NCBI GenBank assembly: GCA_963761655.1
Contig: CAVXHI010000002.1
Location: forward strand, 434,001 to 498,000
Direction: 5' to 3'
From: RYN-122 sp963761655
Lineage (GTDB): Bacteria; Actinomycetota; Actinomycetes; Mycobacteriales; SCTD01
DNA length: 64,000 bases
In this document: positions 1 through 11,158 of the stretch, piece after piece
Layout of the letters: every line of letters starts with the position of its first letter
Numbering within the stretch: the stretch's first letter is position 1
The notes under the pieces: generated by a model
What the model was told of the DNA's origin: nothing
What the model saw: the letters and a program-made list of their open reading frames with translations, nothing else
Databases searched by the model: none
Made by a program: the position numbers and the translations under genes

Positions 1-48
1 GCGGATGCGCGAGGATGGTCGTCACAGGGACAGCGATCTGGGAGTGGC

Positions 49-1299
49 ATGAGCGAGTGGGGCCGGGTGGCCGAGGACGGCACCGTGTACGTCAAGACCG
101 CGGAGGGCACCGAGCGTGCCGTCGGGTCGTGGCACGCCGGTGCGCCGGAGGAGGGCCTCGCGCACTTCGTGCGGCGCTACGAGCAGATGGCGACCGAGGT
201 GCAGCTGCTCGAGCAGCGCCTGCGCTCGGGCGTCGGGGACCCGCGGCAGGTGGCGTCCAGCGCTGCCCGCCTCAAGCAGCAGGTGCCCGAGGCCGCGGCC
301 GTCGGTGACCTCGCCGCCCTCGAGCGCCGGGTCGACGCTCTGGTGGAGAAGACCGCCGAGGCCGCCGAGGCCGCGAAGGCCCAGCGCGCCGAGGAGAAGG
401 TCGCCGCGGTCGCGAAGAAGACCGTGCTGGCCGAGGAGGCCGAGCAGCTCGCGGGCAGCTCGGAGTGGAAGACGGCCGGCGAGCGGCTGCGCACCCTCGG
501 CGAGGACTGGAAGAAGATCACCGGCGTCGACCGCAAGGCCGACGACGAGCTCTGGCAGCGGGTCGCCGACGCCCGCAAGCGCTTCGCCGAGCGCCGCACC
601 ACCCACTTCGGTGCCCTCGAGCAGCAGCGGGAGGTCTCCAAGCAGCGCAAGGAGGCCCTGGTGAAGCGGGCCGAGGCCCTGTCGAGCTCCACCGACTGGA
701 AGACCACGGCGGGGACCTTCAAGGACCTGATGTCGGAGTGGAAGACCGCCGGCCGGGCGCCGCGCGAGGTCGAGGACAGCCTCTGGAACGCCTTCAAGGC
801 CGCCCAGGACGTGTTCTTCCAGGCCCGCAACGCCCAGTTCGCGGCGCAGGACGAGGAGTTCCGGGGCAACCAGACGCTCAAGGAGCAGATCCTCGTCGAG
901 GCCGAGCAGATCGACCCCGAGCAGGGGCTCGAGAAGGCCCGCAACCGGCTCAAGGTCCTGCAGGACCGCTGGGAGGCCGCCGGCAAGGTCCCGCGCGACG
1001 TCATGCGGTCGCTGGAGGACCGGATGGCCGCCGTCGAGGAGAAGGTCCGGCAGGCCGGCAGCGCCGCGCCGAAGCACGTCGAGAGCTCGTTCACGGTGAA
1101 GCTGCGCGAGCGCGTGGCCGAGCTCGAGGAGAAGCTCGCGAAGGCGCAGACCGCGGGCCGGCCGACCGCCGACCTCGAGAGCCAGCTGGCCACCCAGCGC
1201 GAGTGGCTCAGCGCCGCCGGCGGTGCGGCTGCGGCACAGGCCGCGTCCTCCGGCTCGCGCAAGAAGTCCACGACCGCCTGGGTCCGCGCCGACTCCTAG
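49..1299 (+). CDS. DUF349 domain-containing protein
   Basis: A 416-residue, soluble, strongly charged helical protein. From about residue 120 to 345 it shows three successive DUF349-like helical repeats, each with a W-K/R-x-A/I-G-type turn (for example EWKTAGRAP and RWEAAGKVP). The C-terminal third is Glu/Lys/Ala-rich and probably coiled coil, ending in a Ser/Lys-rich tail. The ATG is preceded by GGGAG at suitable spacing. Actinobacterial DUF349 proteins have no firmly established biochemical role. The gene stands alone and is followed by a strong hairpin. The family call is secure; function is not. Confidence 0.9.
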   Translation: MSEWGRVAEDGTVYVKTAEGTERAVGSWHAGAPEEGLAHFVRRYEQMATEVQLLEQRLRSGVGDPRQVASSAARLKQQVPEAAAVGDLAALERRVDALVEKTAEAAEAAKAQRAEEKVAAVAKKTVLAEEAEQLAGSSEWKTAGERLRTLGEDWKKITGVDRKADDELWQRVADARKRFAERRTTHFGALEQQREVSKQRKEALVKRAEALSSSTDWKTTAGTFKDLMSEWKTAGRAPREVEDSLWNAFKAAQDVFFQARNAQFAAQDEEFRGNQTLKEQILVEAEQIDPEQGLEKARNRLKVLQDRWEAAGKVPRDVMRSLEDRMAAVEEKVRQAGSAAPKHVESSFTVKLRERVAELEEKLAKAQTAGRPTADLESQLATQREWLSAAGGAAAAQAASSGSRKKSTTAWVRADS

Positions 1300-1310
1300 C
1301 GCTCCCGCTC

Positions 1311-1350
1311 ACCGACGGCCCCCGCTGCACCTGCAGCCGGGGCCGTCGGT
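1311..1350 (+). terminator. Long hairpin terminator after the DUF349 gene
   Basis: The arms ACCGACGGCCCC and GGGGCCGTCGGT pair perfectly (12 bp) and enclose a second 6-bp stem, GCTGCA/TGCAGC, separated only by a C-C mismatch. No T-tract follows. The stem starts 11 nt past the DUF349 stop and could also stop transcription arriving on the opposite strand. Confidence 0.75.
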
Positions 1351-1481
1351 CTGTCCGGGCCAGCACGCCACCGGCGGGCCCGCGATCGACGCCCGGTCAG
1401 GCAGGTGCGCCCCGCCCTGCCGGAGCGGGACGGGGCGCCGCTGCACGACCTGCTGGACCGGTCTGCAGAGCGGTCGGGGGC

Positions 1482-2189
1482 TCAGCCCAGGTTGGCGTGC
1501 AGGAACGCGAGCGTGCGGCTCCACGCCAGCGTCGCGTCGGCCTCGCTGTACGTGCCGAGGGTGTTCTCGTCGTTGTGGAAGGCGTGCGCGGCGTCGTAGT
1601 AGTGGAACGTGACGTCGGCCCCGGACTCGGTCCGGATCTGCTCCTCCTGGGCCCGCGCCTGGTCGACCGGGTAGAAGTCGTCGCGCTCGCCGTAGTGGCC
1701 GAGCACCTTCGCGGTGACGCCGGCGTACTCCTGCGGCACGGCCGGACCGACGCCGTAGAAGGGCACGGCCGCGCCGACCTTGTCGCCCTGCTGTGCCGCG
1801 AGCAGCAGCACGAAGCCACCGCCCATGCAGAACCCGACGGCGCCGACCTTCTCGGAGGTCACGGCCTCGTGGCCGAGCAGGAAGTCGACGGCCCCTGCGA
1901 GGTCGCGGGCGCTCTGGTCGACGGGGAGGGACATCATCAGTTCACCGGCGCCGTCGGCGTCGTGCGCGGTCCTGCCGCCGTAGAGGTCGGGTGCGAGGGC
2001 GACGAAGCCCTCCTTGGCCAGCCGCTCGGTGACGTCGGCGATGTGGTCGGTCAGGCCCCACCACTCCTGGATGACGATCACGCCGGGGCCCGTGCCGCTC
2101 TCGGGGAGGGCGAGGTAGCCGTGCGCCGTGCCGCTGCCGCTGGGGAAGGTGGTGTTCTGGCGGGAGCCGCTGGTGGTGTCGTCGCTCAT
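1482..2189 (-). CDS. Dienelactone hydrolase family protein
   Basis: A 235-residue alpha/beta hydrolase of the usual dienelactone hydrolase length. The nucleophile is Cys121 in GFCMGGG, and Glu42 in VIQEWWG matches the family glutamate that activates the cysteine. A conserved PDLYGG motif lies near residue 68, and the catalytic Asp and His fall in the C-terminal third (ERDDFYP and AAHAFHN). Family members hydrolyse cyclic esters such as dienelactone in the cytosol, but many actinobacterial members have unknown substrates. No degradation genes sit beside it, so the substrate cannot be inferred. Confidence 0.92.
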   Translation of the reverse strand: MSDDTTSGSRQNTTFPSGSGTAHGYLALPESGTGPGVIVIQEWWGLTDHIADVTERLAKEGFVALAPDLYGGRTAHDADGAGELMMSLPVDQSARDLAGAVDFLLGHEAVTSEKVGAVGFCMGGGFVLLLAAQQGDKVGAAVPFYGVGPAVPQEYAGVTAKVLGHYGERDDFYPVDQARAQEEQIRTESGADVTFHYYDAAHAFHNDENTLGTYSEADATLAWSRTLAFLHANLG

Positions 2190-2284
2190 GGGGGTCCTCT
2201 GCGGGTCGGGGGAGGGACACCTGATCCTGTCAGCCCGCGGGCCCGGGCGCGTGCCTGGAGCCGCGCGGTCCGGTGGCCGGGACG

Positions 2285-2320
2285 CCGACAGCCCGGCCCT
2301 CGAGAGGGCCGGGCTGTCGG
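2285..2320 (-). terminator. Perfect 16-bp hairpin terminator after the sigma factor gene
   Basis: The arms CCGACAGCCCGGCCCT and AGGGCCGGGCTGTCGG pair perfectly around a CGAG tetraloop. The hairpin lies 12 nt beyond the stop of the minus-strand sigma factor. No T-tract is present. Confidence 0.8.
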
Positions 2321-2332
2321 GAGGTGCAGGTG

Positions 2333-3766
2333 CTACGCGACGAACTCGCGAAGGGCGTCGGCGTTGCCGCCCTGGCGGAGCTCGGCCAGGGTGTCGCGCT
2401 CGATCTGGCGGATCCGCTCGCGGGTCAGGCCCAGGTGCCGGCCGACCTCGTCGAGGGTGCGGGCCCGGCCGTCGTCCAGGCCGAAGCGCATCCGCATGAC
2501 GGTGGCGCTGCGGCTCGGCAGACCGGCGAGGACCTGGGAGAGCTGGCCCTGCATCATCTGCATCTCGACGGCCGCGACGGGGTCGGGGCTGTCGGAGTCG
2601 GTGATGAAGTCGCCGAGGACCGCCTCGTCGTCACCGACCGGGCTCTCCAGGGAGAGGGTGTCGCGGCCGTAGCCGAGGATCTCCTCGACCTTGGCGGCGG
2701 TCATGTCGAGGGGCTGGGCGATCTCCTCCGACAGCGGCTCGCGGCCGAGCGACTGGGTCAGCTCGCGCCGGACCCGGGTGACCTTGGTGATCAGCTCGGC
2801 CATGTGGACCGGGACGCGGATGGTGCGGCCCTGGTCGGCGAGCGCACGCTGCAGCGCCTGGCGGATCCACCAGGTGGCGTACGTCGAGAACTTGTAGCCC
2901 TTGGTGTAGTCGAACTTCTCGACCGCGCGGACCAGGCCGAGGTTGCCCTCCTGCACGAGGTCCAGCAGGTCGAGGCCGCGGCCCTGGTAGCGCTTGGCCA
3001 GCGACACGACGAGGCGCAGGTTGGCCTCGAGCAGGTGGCGCTTCGCCCGCTCGCCGTCGCGGACGATCTCCGCGAGGTCGCGGCGCAGGGCGATCGGCAG
3101 CTTGACCTCGCCGTCGTTGTGCTGGCGCAGCTTCTCGTTGCCGAACAGGCCGGCCTCGATGCGCTTGGACAGCTCGACCTCCTCGACGGCGGTCAGCAGG
3201 GCGACCTTGCCGATCTCGCGGAGGTAGGCCTTGACGAGGTCGATGCCGGGCGGCGGCTCGTCGATCGCGAGGGGCTTGTCCTCCTCGGCGACCGGCTTGG
3301 CCGGCGCGTCGGGCTCGCCCTCGTCGAACTCGGGGAGCACGACGGCCGGGGTGGCCTCGGCGGCAGCCTTGGCGGCCTTCGCGGCGGCGGCCTTCGTCAT
3401 CTTGGGCGCGGGCGCGGCGACGACTGGCTCGGCCGGAGCCTCGACGGCCGTCTCGGCGGCGGCCTCGACCGGCGCGTCGACGACGGTCCGGCCGGCCGGG
3501 CGGGTGGCGGCCTTCGGGGCGGCCTTCTTGACGGGGCGGGCCGTGGCAGCACGCTTGCGCGGCTTCTTCACGGCAGCCTCCTCGCCACCGGGCAGCGACA
3601 CGACGCCGGCCTCGGTCAGGCGGCGGAGCACCTCACCGGCCTCGCCGGGGCCGATGCCGGCCTCCTCGAAGGTGGTGCGCAGCTGCTCGAGGGTGACGGC
3701 ACCCTCGGTCTGGGCACGCTCGACCAGCGCCTCGATGACGTCGGCGGGACGGGCGGCGGTGGGCAA
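2333..3766 (-). CDS. Sigma-70 family RNA polymerase sigma factor, region 1.1-like N-terminus
   Basis: A 477-residue group 1/2-type sigma factor. The core carries regions 1.2 to 4.2: EANLRLVVSLAKRY, LDLVQEGNLGLVRAV, the region 2 block YKFSTYATWWIRQA and the 4.2 helix-turn-helix LTRERIRQIERDTL. Residues ~5-60 form a helical domain resembling region 1.1, followed by a Lys/Ala/Pro-rich linker. The C-terminus diverges from the usual KLRHPSRSQ-LRDYLD ending of actinobacterial primary sigmas, which suggests an alternative HrdB/SigB-like paralogue. A TTG start at 3766 with AGGAG about 8 nt upstream is preferred over upstream in-frame starts as far as 3841, which lack a comparable site. Confidence 0.88.
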   Translation of the reverse strand: MPTAARPADVIEALVERAQTEGAVTLEQLRTTFEEAGIGPGEAGEVLRRLTEAGVVSLPGGEEAAVKKPRKRAATARPVKKAAPKAATRPAGRTVVDAPVEAAAETAVEAPAEPVVAAPAPKMTKAAAAKAAKAAAEATPAVVLPEFDEGEPDAPAKPVAEEDKPLAIDEPPPGIDLVKAYLREIGKVALLTAVEEVELSKRIEAGLFGNEKLRQHNDGEVKLPIALRRDLAEIVRDGERAKRHLLEANLRLVVSLAKRYQGRGLDLLDLVQEGNLGLVRAVEKFDYTKGYKFSTYATWWIRQALQRALADQGRTIRVPVHMAELITKVTRVRRELTQSLGREPLSEEIAQPLDMTAAKVEEILGYGRDTLSLESPVGDDEAVLGDFITDSDSPDPVAAVEMQMMQGQLSQVLAGLPSRSATVMRMRFGLDDGRARTLDEVGRHLGLTRERIRQIERDTLAELRQGGNADALREFVA

Positions 3767-3941
3767 GACGGACTCCTGGTCTGTGGTGCGGCGTGAGGGT
3801 GCGGCGGGTGCGCGGCCCTCGGATGGTCGGCGCGGCGACACGCGCTGGTGGGCACGGCCACGGGTGACGTGGCCTCCCGGGCGGGGGCCGTGGTGCGCCC
3901 CGTCGACGTGCTGAACGATCCATCAGGGAGGACTGTTCCGC

Positions 3942-3988
3942 ACCACCCTCTCACGGTGAGGTCCCTCACAGGCACCCGCGAGGGTGGT
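3942..3988 (-). terminator. Possible hairpin after the metallopeptidase gene
   Basis: ACCACCCTC and GAGGGTGGT pair perfectly (9 bp) around a 29-nt loop that contains a small TCAC/GTGA helix. It lies 12 nt past the metallopeptidase stop and upstream of the minus-strand sigma gene. It may terminate the former or act in the leader of the latter. Confidence 0.4.
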
Positions 3989-4000
3989 CCTGGGCGCGGG

Positions 4001-4345
4001 TCAGTCCCAGCCGAGCGCGTGCAGGCGGTCGTCGTCGATGCCGACGTGGTGGGCGAACTCGTGCACGACGGTCACCTGGACCTCCTCCGCGAGGTGGTCC
4101 AGGTCCTCGGCCATGAGGCACAGCGGGATCCGGTAGAGGCTGATCCGGTCGGGCAGCGCGCCGGAGTAGTGCGAGCGCTCGAGCAGGGAGACCCCCTCGT
4201 AGAGCCCGAGCAGGTCGGGGTCCTCCTCGTTCTCGTGCTCCACCACGACGACGACGTTGCTGAAGTGCGCCGCCAGGGCGGGGGGCAGGGCGTCGAGGGC
4301 GTCGGCGACGAGCCCCTCGAACTCCTGCGGCGAGATCGGCTGCAC
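4001..4345 (-). CDS. Minimal zinc metallopeptidase family protein
   Basis: A 114-residue protein of the small actinobacterial metallopeptidase (DUF1025, zincin-like) family. HEFAH at residues 95-99 is the HExxH zinc site, followed by the family context VGIDDDRLHALGW. The fold is essentially a single zincin core with no signal peptide, so it is cytosolic. Its substrate is unknown. It sits between two sigma factor genes on the same strand, 61 nt after the HrdB-like gene, but a hairpin in that gap argues for separate transcription. Confidence 0.88.
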   Translation of the reverse strand: MQPISPQEFEGLVADALDALPPALAAHFSNVVVVVEHENEEDPDLLGLYEGVSLLERSHYSGALPDRISLYRIPLCLMAEDLDHLAEEVQVTVVHEFAHHVGIDDDRLHALGWD

Positions 4346-4360
4346 GGCCAGAACGTACGA

Positions 4361-4392
4361 CGGGCCGGCCCCCCCGGAGGAGGACCGGCCCG
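4361..4392 (-). terminator. Hairpin terminator after the HrdB-like sigma gene
   Basis: CGGGCCGG and CCGGCCCG pair perfectly, and the stem continues imperfectly through a C-run opposite GGAGGAGG. It lies 14 nt beyond the sigma factor stop codon. Confidence 0.65.
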
Positions 4393-4406
4393 CGGTGCGG
4401 AGCGCT

Positions 4407-5837
4407 CTAGTCGAGGTAGTCGCGGAGCTTCTGCGACCGGGACGGGTGCCGGAGCTTCGAGAGCGTCTTGCTCTCGATCTGGCGGATGCGCTCGCGGGTC
4501 AGCCCGAACTCCCGGCCGATCTCGTCGAGGGTCCGCGGCTGGCCGTCGACCAGGCCGAAGCGCATCTTGACGACGGCGGCCTCCCGGTCGGTCAGCGTGC
4601 GGAGCACCTCGTTGAGCTGCTCCTGCATGAGGCCGTAGGAGACGACGTCGGCGGCGATGGGGGCGTCGGCGTCCTCGATGAAGTCGCCGAGGCTCGAGTC
4701 CTGGTCGTCGCCGATGGTCGTCTCGAGGCTGACCGGCTCCCGGGCGTAGCCCTGGATCTCGACGACCTTCTCGGGCGTCATGTCGAGCTCCTTGGCGAGC
4801 TCCTCCGGGGTGGGCTCGCGGCCGAGCTCCTGGAGCATCTCGCGCTGCACGCGGGTGAGCTTGTTGATCTGCTCGACCATGTGGACCGGGATGCGGATGG
4901 TGCGCGCCTGGTCGGCCATCGCCCGGGTGATCGCCTGGCGGATCCACCACGTCGCGTAGGTCGAGAACTTGTAGCCCTTGGTGTAGTCGAACTTCTCGAC
5001 CGCACGGATCAGGCCCAGGTTGCCCTCCTGGATGAGGTCCAGGAACAGCATCCCGCGGCCCAGGTAGCGCTTGGCGATGCTGACCACCAGGCGCAGGTTG
5101 GCCTCGAGCAGGTGCCGCTTGGCCTTCCCGCCGTCGTGGACCAGCCAGTCGAGGTCGCGCTTGAGGGCGGCGGACAGCTTGGCGGCCTCGCCGTCGTCGG
5201 CCTGGCGGATCTTCTCGGCGGCGAACAGGCCGGCCTCGATGCGCTGGGCGAGCTCGACCTCCTGCTCGGCGGTGAGCAGCGGGACCTTGCCGATCTCCTT
5301 GAGGTACGCCCGCACGAGGTCGGTCGAGATGCCGACCTCGCCCTCCGCGGCGAGCGGCTTCTTCGGGTCCTTCTCGTCCTCGTCGTCGTCGTCGTCGGAC
5401 GGCTTCTTCGGGGACTCGTCGTCGTCGTCCTCGTCGTCGTCCTCGTCGTCCTCCGCGACGACGGCGCCGGTGGCCACGGCCAGCGCGGGGTCGGCCGCGG
5501 CGACGACCAGCGGGTCGACGACGGCGCCCGGCTCGGCAGCCGCGTCCGCCACGACCTCGGGGTCCTCGACGAGAGCGGCCGGGTCGACGTCCTGCAGGTC
5601 CTCGAGGGCCGGCTCGTCGCCCTCGGCGACAGGGGCGGCGACAGGGGCGGCGGCAGGGGCCGCCTTCTTGGCCGGCGCCTTCTTGGCGGGGGCCTTGCGG
5701 GCCGCCTTCTTCGCGGGCGCCACGGCGACCGCCTCGACGGCCTGGGCAGCGGCGTCGCTGGTGCCGTCGAGAGCGTCCGTGGGGTCCGGGACGGGGTCGG
5801 CAGGAGCCGGGGCGGGGGCGGTGCGAGGCGGTGTCAC
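4407..5837 (-). CDS. hrdB: Primary RNA polymerase sigma factor, HrdB/SigA type
   Basis: A 476-residue sigma factor with the full set of conserved regions: DLVRAYLKEIGKVPLL (1.2), EANLRLVVSIAKRYLGRG, YKFSTYATWWIRQA (2.3-2.4), and a region 4.2 ending KLRHPSRSQKLRDYLD, the signature ending of actinobacterial housekeeping sigmas. The N-terminal ~170 residues are low complexity: Lys/Ala repeats of the APAKKA type, then an Asp/Glu-rich tract. The GTG start at 5837 is chosen from the AGGAC site about 8 nt upstream; the reading frame continues far upstream only as aconitase antisense. Primary role is inferred from region 4.2 identity. A paralogue lies 640 nt downstream. Confidence 0.93.
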   Translation of the reverse strand: MTPPRTAPAPAPADPVPDPTDALDGTSDAAAQAVEAVAVAPAKKAARKAPAKKAPAKKAAPAAAPVAAPVAEGDEPALEDLQDVDPAALVEDPEVVADAAAEPGAVVDPLVVAAADPALAVATGAVVAEDDEDDDEDDDDESPKKPSDDDDDEDEKDPKKPLAAEGEVGISTDLVRAYLKEIGKVPLLTAEQEVELAQRIEAGLFAAEKIRQADDGEAAKLSAALKRDLDWLVHDGGKAKRHLLEANLRLVVSIAKRYLGRGMLFLDLIQEGNLGLIRAVEKFDYTKGYKFSTYATWWIRQAITRAMADQARTIRIPVHMVEQINKLTRVQREMLQELGREPTPEELAKELDMTPEKVVEIQGYAREPVSLETTIGDDQDSSLGDFIEDADAPIAADVVSYGLMQEQLNEVLRTLTDREAAVVKMRFGLVDGQPRTLDEIGREFGLTRERIRQIESKTLSKLRHPSRSQKLRDYLD

Positions 5838-5973
5838 GCGACGAGGTCCTTCGGTCCGCAGGTGCAGGGTGCCGGGGCAGGAGAGCCCGGACGGACCCCC
5901 GACCGAGGGCCACGACCACGACTGACAGCCCCCGACAGGGACGGGCGTGGCGCGGCGGCCTCCGAGGACGAGG

Positions 5974-5987
5974 TGGTCACGTGACCA
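5974..5987. promoter_or_regulatory. 14-bp palindrome upstream of the HrdB-like gene
   Basis: TGGTCACGTGACCA is a perfect palindrome about 137 nt upstream of the sigma factor start. On the minus strand GATACT, a weak -10 match, lies next to it. It is a candidate operator; the cognate regulator is unknown. Confidence 0.35.
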
Positions 5988-6037
5988 GTATCGCCCCTGA
6001 TCCGCTGGGCAGCCGCCGGACGCCGGGGCGGACGCGC

Positions 6038-6073
6038 CGGAGCCCCGGCCGCACGTGCGCGACCGGGGCTCCG
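6038..6073 (-). terminator. Hairpin terminator after acnA
   Basis: CGGAGCCCCGG and CCGGGGCTCCG form a perfect 11-bp stem around a 14-nt loop, starting 9 nt beyond the aconitase stop codon. There is no T-tract. Confidence 0.75.
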
Positions 6074-6082
6074 AGGGTCTGG

Positions 6083-8880
<2,798 letters not shown>

Positions 8881-8884
<4 letters not shown>

Positions 8885-9501
8885 CTGAACTCTCCTCGTG
8901 TGGGGCTGACAGAGACGCTAGAGCGCTGTGCCGGACGGGAGCGCACCGCGTCCTCGACGAGGTCGAGGACGCCGTCCAGCGAGGCGGGGGACAGGCCGGT
9001 GGCCAGCGAGCTCACGAGCCCGTCGAGCACGAGCCGCAGGAAGTCGACGAGCAGGTCGACGTCGACGTCGTCGCGCACGACGCCGGCCGCCCGCTGCCGC
9101 TCGAGCCGGCTCCGGGTGGCGGTCCGGACCGCCTCCTGGCGGGCGGACCAGGCGGCCGCGAACACGGGGTCGGTGCGCAGCCGGCGGCGGACCTCGAGCT
9201 GGACACCGAGCCAGCCGGCGTCCTTCTCGCCCGAGACGTCGCCGAGCTCGCGCATGACCTGGACCAGGCCGTGCGCCGCCACGACCTCGGCGGTCCGGGC
9301 GGCGTCGTCCTCGGCGAGCGCGAGGAACAGCGCGTCCTTGTCGCGGTAGTGGTGGAAGATCGCGCCCCGCGACAGGCCGGTCTCGGCCTCGAGGACCTTG
9401 ACCGTGGCGCCCTCGTACCCGTGGCGGGCGAAGGCCCGACGGGCGGCGTCGAGGATCTGCGCCCGGCGGGCGAGCAGCTGGTCCTCGGACACCTTGGGCA
9501 C
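8881..9501 (-). CDS. TetR family regulator, AcnR-like
   Basis: A 206-residue TetR-family protein. The N-terminal DNA-binding domain (about residues 8-58) has the pattern ILDAARRAFARHGYEGATV followed by the recognition region LSRGAIFHHYRDKDALF. The C-terminal ligand domain is helical. It is the first gene of a two-gene unit with acnA, overlapping it by 4 nt. In Corynebacterium glutamicum the TetR-type repressor AcnR is encoded next to acn and represses it. The same job is inferred here from synteny, although the gene order differs (regulator first). The ligand is unknown; AcnR is known to sense citrate. Confidence 0.87.
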
Positions 9502-9519
9502 GGCCCGAGGGTAGCACCA

Positions 9520-9536
9520 AACCGTACGTCCGTCTT
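9520..9536. promoter_or_regulatory. Candidate operator upstream of the TetR-acnA unit
   Basis: AACCGTACGTCCGTCTT lies 19 nt upstream of the TetR start and contains an imperfect inverted repeat around CGTACG. It fills the short gap to the preceding trehalose-phosphate synthase gene. Assignment as an autoregulatory TetR site rests on position only. Confidence 0.25.
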
Positions 9537-9537
9537 G

Positions 9538-11058
9538 CTACAGCCCGGCGCGAACCTCGGCGAGGTCGTCGAGCTGCACCTGGAGCCACCGCGCGACGTC
9601 GTTGTGCCGGACGACGGCGGCGGCCGCCTGCCGCAGGTCCCGGCGACGCTCCCGCGGCATCGTCAGCGCCTCGTGCAGGGCGTCGGCCTGCTGCCCGACG
9701 TCGAACGGGTGCAGCGTCAGGGCGAACCGGCCCAGCTCGCCGTGCGCTCCCGTGGCCTCCGACAACGCGAGCACCATGTCGTGCTCGTTGACGACGACGG
9801 CCTCCTTGGCCACGAGGTTCATCCCGTCGGCGACGGCGTTCACGACCAGGACGTCGCACCGCCGGTACGCCGCGGCCGCGAGCGGCATGTCGCTGGCCAG
9901 CCGGAGGTCGACGGGCTGCCAGTCGCCGGTGCCGAAGCGTGCGTTGACCCGGGTCGCGGCCGCGCCGATCTCGGTGAGGTAGTCGGCGTACTCCTGGACG
10001 TCCTGCCGGCTCGGCTGCAGCAGGGCCAGGAAGACGACCTCGCCGTGCAGCTCGGGGTGCTCCTCGAGCATGAGCTCGTAGGCGACGAAGCCGCGCACGA
10101 TGTTCTTGCTCGGGTCGGTCCGGTCGACGCGCAGCAGCAGCTGTCCCTGCGCGGGCAGCGTCGCGATGTGGTCCTCGGCGGCGTCGCTGTACGCGACCTC
10201 CTCGAGGGCGTCGACGTCGATGCTGATCGGGTAGCTGTGCACCTGCACCCGGCGGGACCCGACGTCGACGAACAGCCCGTCGAGGTCGACCGGGAGACCG
10301 AGCAGCTCCTGCACGCACAGCAGGAACGACCGGGCGTCGCCCTCGGTGTGGAAGCCGACGACGTCGCAGCCGAGCAGCCCGGTCAGGACCGGCTCGCGCA
10401 GGTTCGGCGGCAGCACCCGCCAGGAGTCCGGCCCGGGCCACGGGATGTGCACGAAGTGGCTCACGACCGCTCCGGGGCAGCGGTCCCGGACCATCTGGCC
10501 CACGAGGTAGAAGTGGTAGTCGTGCAGGAAGACGGCCGCCCGGCCGCCGGACCGCTCGACCTCCTCCGCGACGGCCTCGGCAGCCAGCCGGTTGGCCTCG
10601 ACGTAGCCGTCGTCCCACGCGGCCCGCTCCGCCCGGCCCAGCTGCGGAGCCGTCGCGAGGCCGTACAGCCGGTGCTGGACGAACCACAGCAGCGGGTTCG
10701 CGATGGTGCCGTAGAAGGCGCTGTGGACCTCCGGTGGGACGTCCACGAGGCGCAGGGCGATCTCGCGGCCGGCGGCGTCGTCGTCGGGGCCGAGCAGCCG
10801 CGCCTCCGGGTCGAGCCCCAGCCGCACGCGCCCGCCGGCGGCCTGTTCGGCGACGACCTCGTCCTCGCCGCCCGCGGCCACGCACACCCACACGGCGTCG
10901 TCGAGGTGGGCGGTCAGCCCCGTCAGGGCGGTGACCAGACCGCCCGCCCCGCGGGTGGCGGTGCGGCGGATGCCGCCGTCGGCGTCGGTCTCGACGGCGA
11001 AGGTGACCGGGCCGCGGTGGCTGAGCAGGACGACGGGCAGGTCGAAGGGGCGGGACAC
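9538..11058 (-). CDS. otsA: Trehalose-6-phosphate synthase (GT20 family)
   Basis: A 506-residue glycosyltransferase family 20 protein of usual OtsA length. It shows LLSHRGPVTF at the N-terminus, HDYHFYLVGQMVR and HIPWP in the sugar-phosphate region, and DRTDPSKNIVRGF plus MPLAAAAYRRCDVLVVNAVADGMNLVAKE in the nucleotide-sugar domain (quoted in parts: DGMNLVAKE is the loop binding UDP/GDP-glucose). It makes trehalose 6-phosphate from NDP-glucose and glucose 6-phosphate in the cytosol. GTG at 11058 with AGGA upstream is preferred; ATG at 11085 would add nine residues. No phosphatase gene (otsB) is adjacent. It lies 36 nt upstream of the TetR-acnA unit on the same strand. Confidence 0.9.
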   Translation of the reverse strand: MSRPFDLPVVLLSHRGPVTFAVETDADGGIRRTATRGAGGLVTALTGLTAHLDDAVWVCVAAGGEDEVVAEQAAGGRVRLGLDPEARLLGPDDDAAGREIALRLVDVPPEVHSAFYGTIANPLLWFVQHRLYGLATAPQLGRAERAAWDDGYVEANRLAAEAVAEEVERSGGRAAVFLHDYHFYLVGQMVRDRCPGAVVSHFVHIPWPGPDSWRVLPPNLREPVLTGLLGCDVVGFHTEGDARSFLLCVQELLGLPVDLDGLFVDVGSRRVQVHSYPISIDVDALEEVAYSDAAEDHIATLPAQGQLLLRVDRTDPSKNIVRGFVAYELMLEEHPELHGEVVFLALLQPSRQDVQEYADYLTEIGAAATRVNARFGTGDWQPVDLRLASDMPLAAAAYRRCDVLVVNAVADGMNLVAKEAVVVNEHDMVLALSEATGAHGELGRFALTLHPFDVGQQADALHEALTMPRERRRDLRQAAAAVVRHNDVARWLQVQLDDLAEVRAGL

Positions 11059-11095
11059 CCCTCGATCCTGCCCTGCGGGCGGCACCGCGACGCGC

Positions 11096-11146
11096 CACGG
11101 CCCGCCGTGCCCGGTACCTGGGCTCGGTGCGGGGAGGCGGGCCGTG
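11096..11146 (-). terminator. Hairpin terminator after the secreted metalloprotease gene
   Basis: CACGGCCCGCC and GGCGGGCCGTG pair perfectly (11 bp) across a 29-nt loop. It begins 12 nt past the metalloprotease stop codon and precedes the GT20 gene on the same strand. Confidence 0.6.
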
Positions 11147-11158
11147 CAGGAGCCGGGG

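Noticed and set aside
465..2672. 735-residue plus-strand open frame spanning DUF349, hydrolase and sigma genes
   Set aside because: Composition is Arg/Pro/Gly-rich out-of-frame translation with no motifs; it crosses real genes on both strands.
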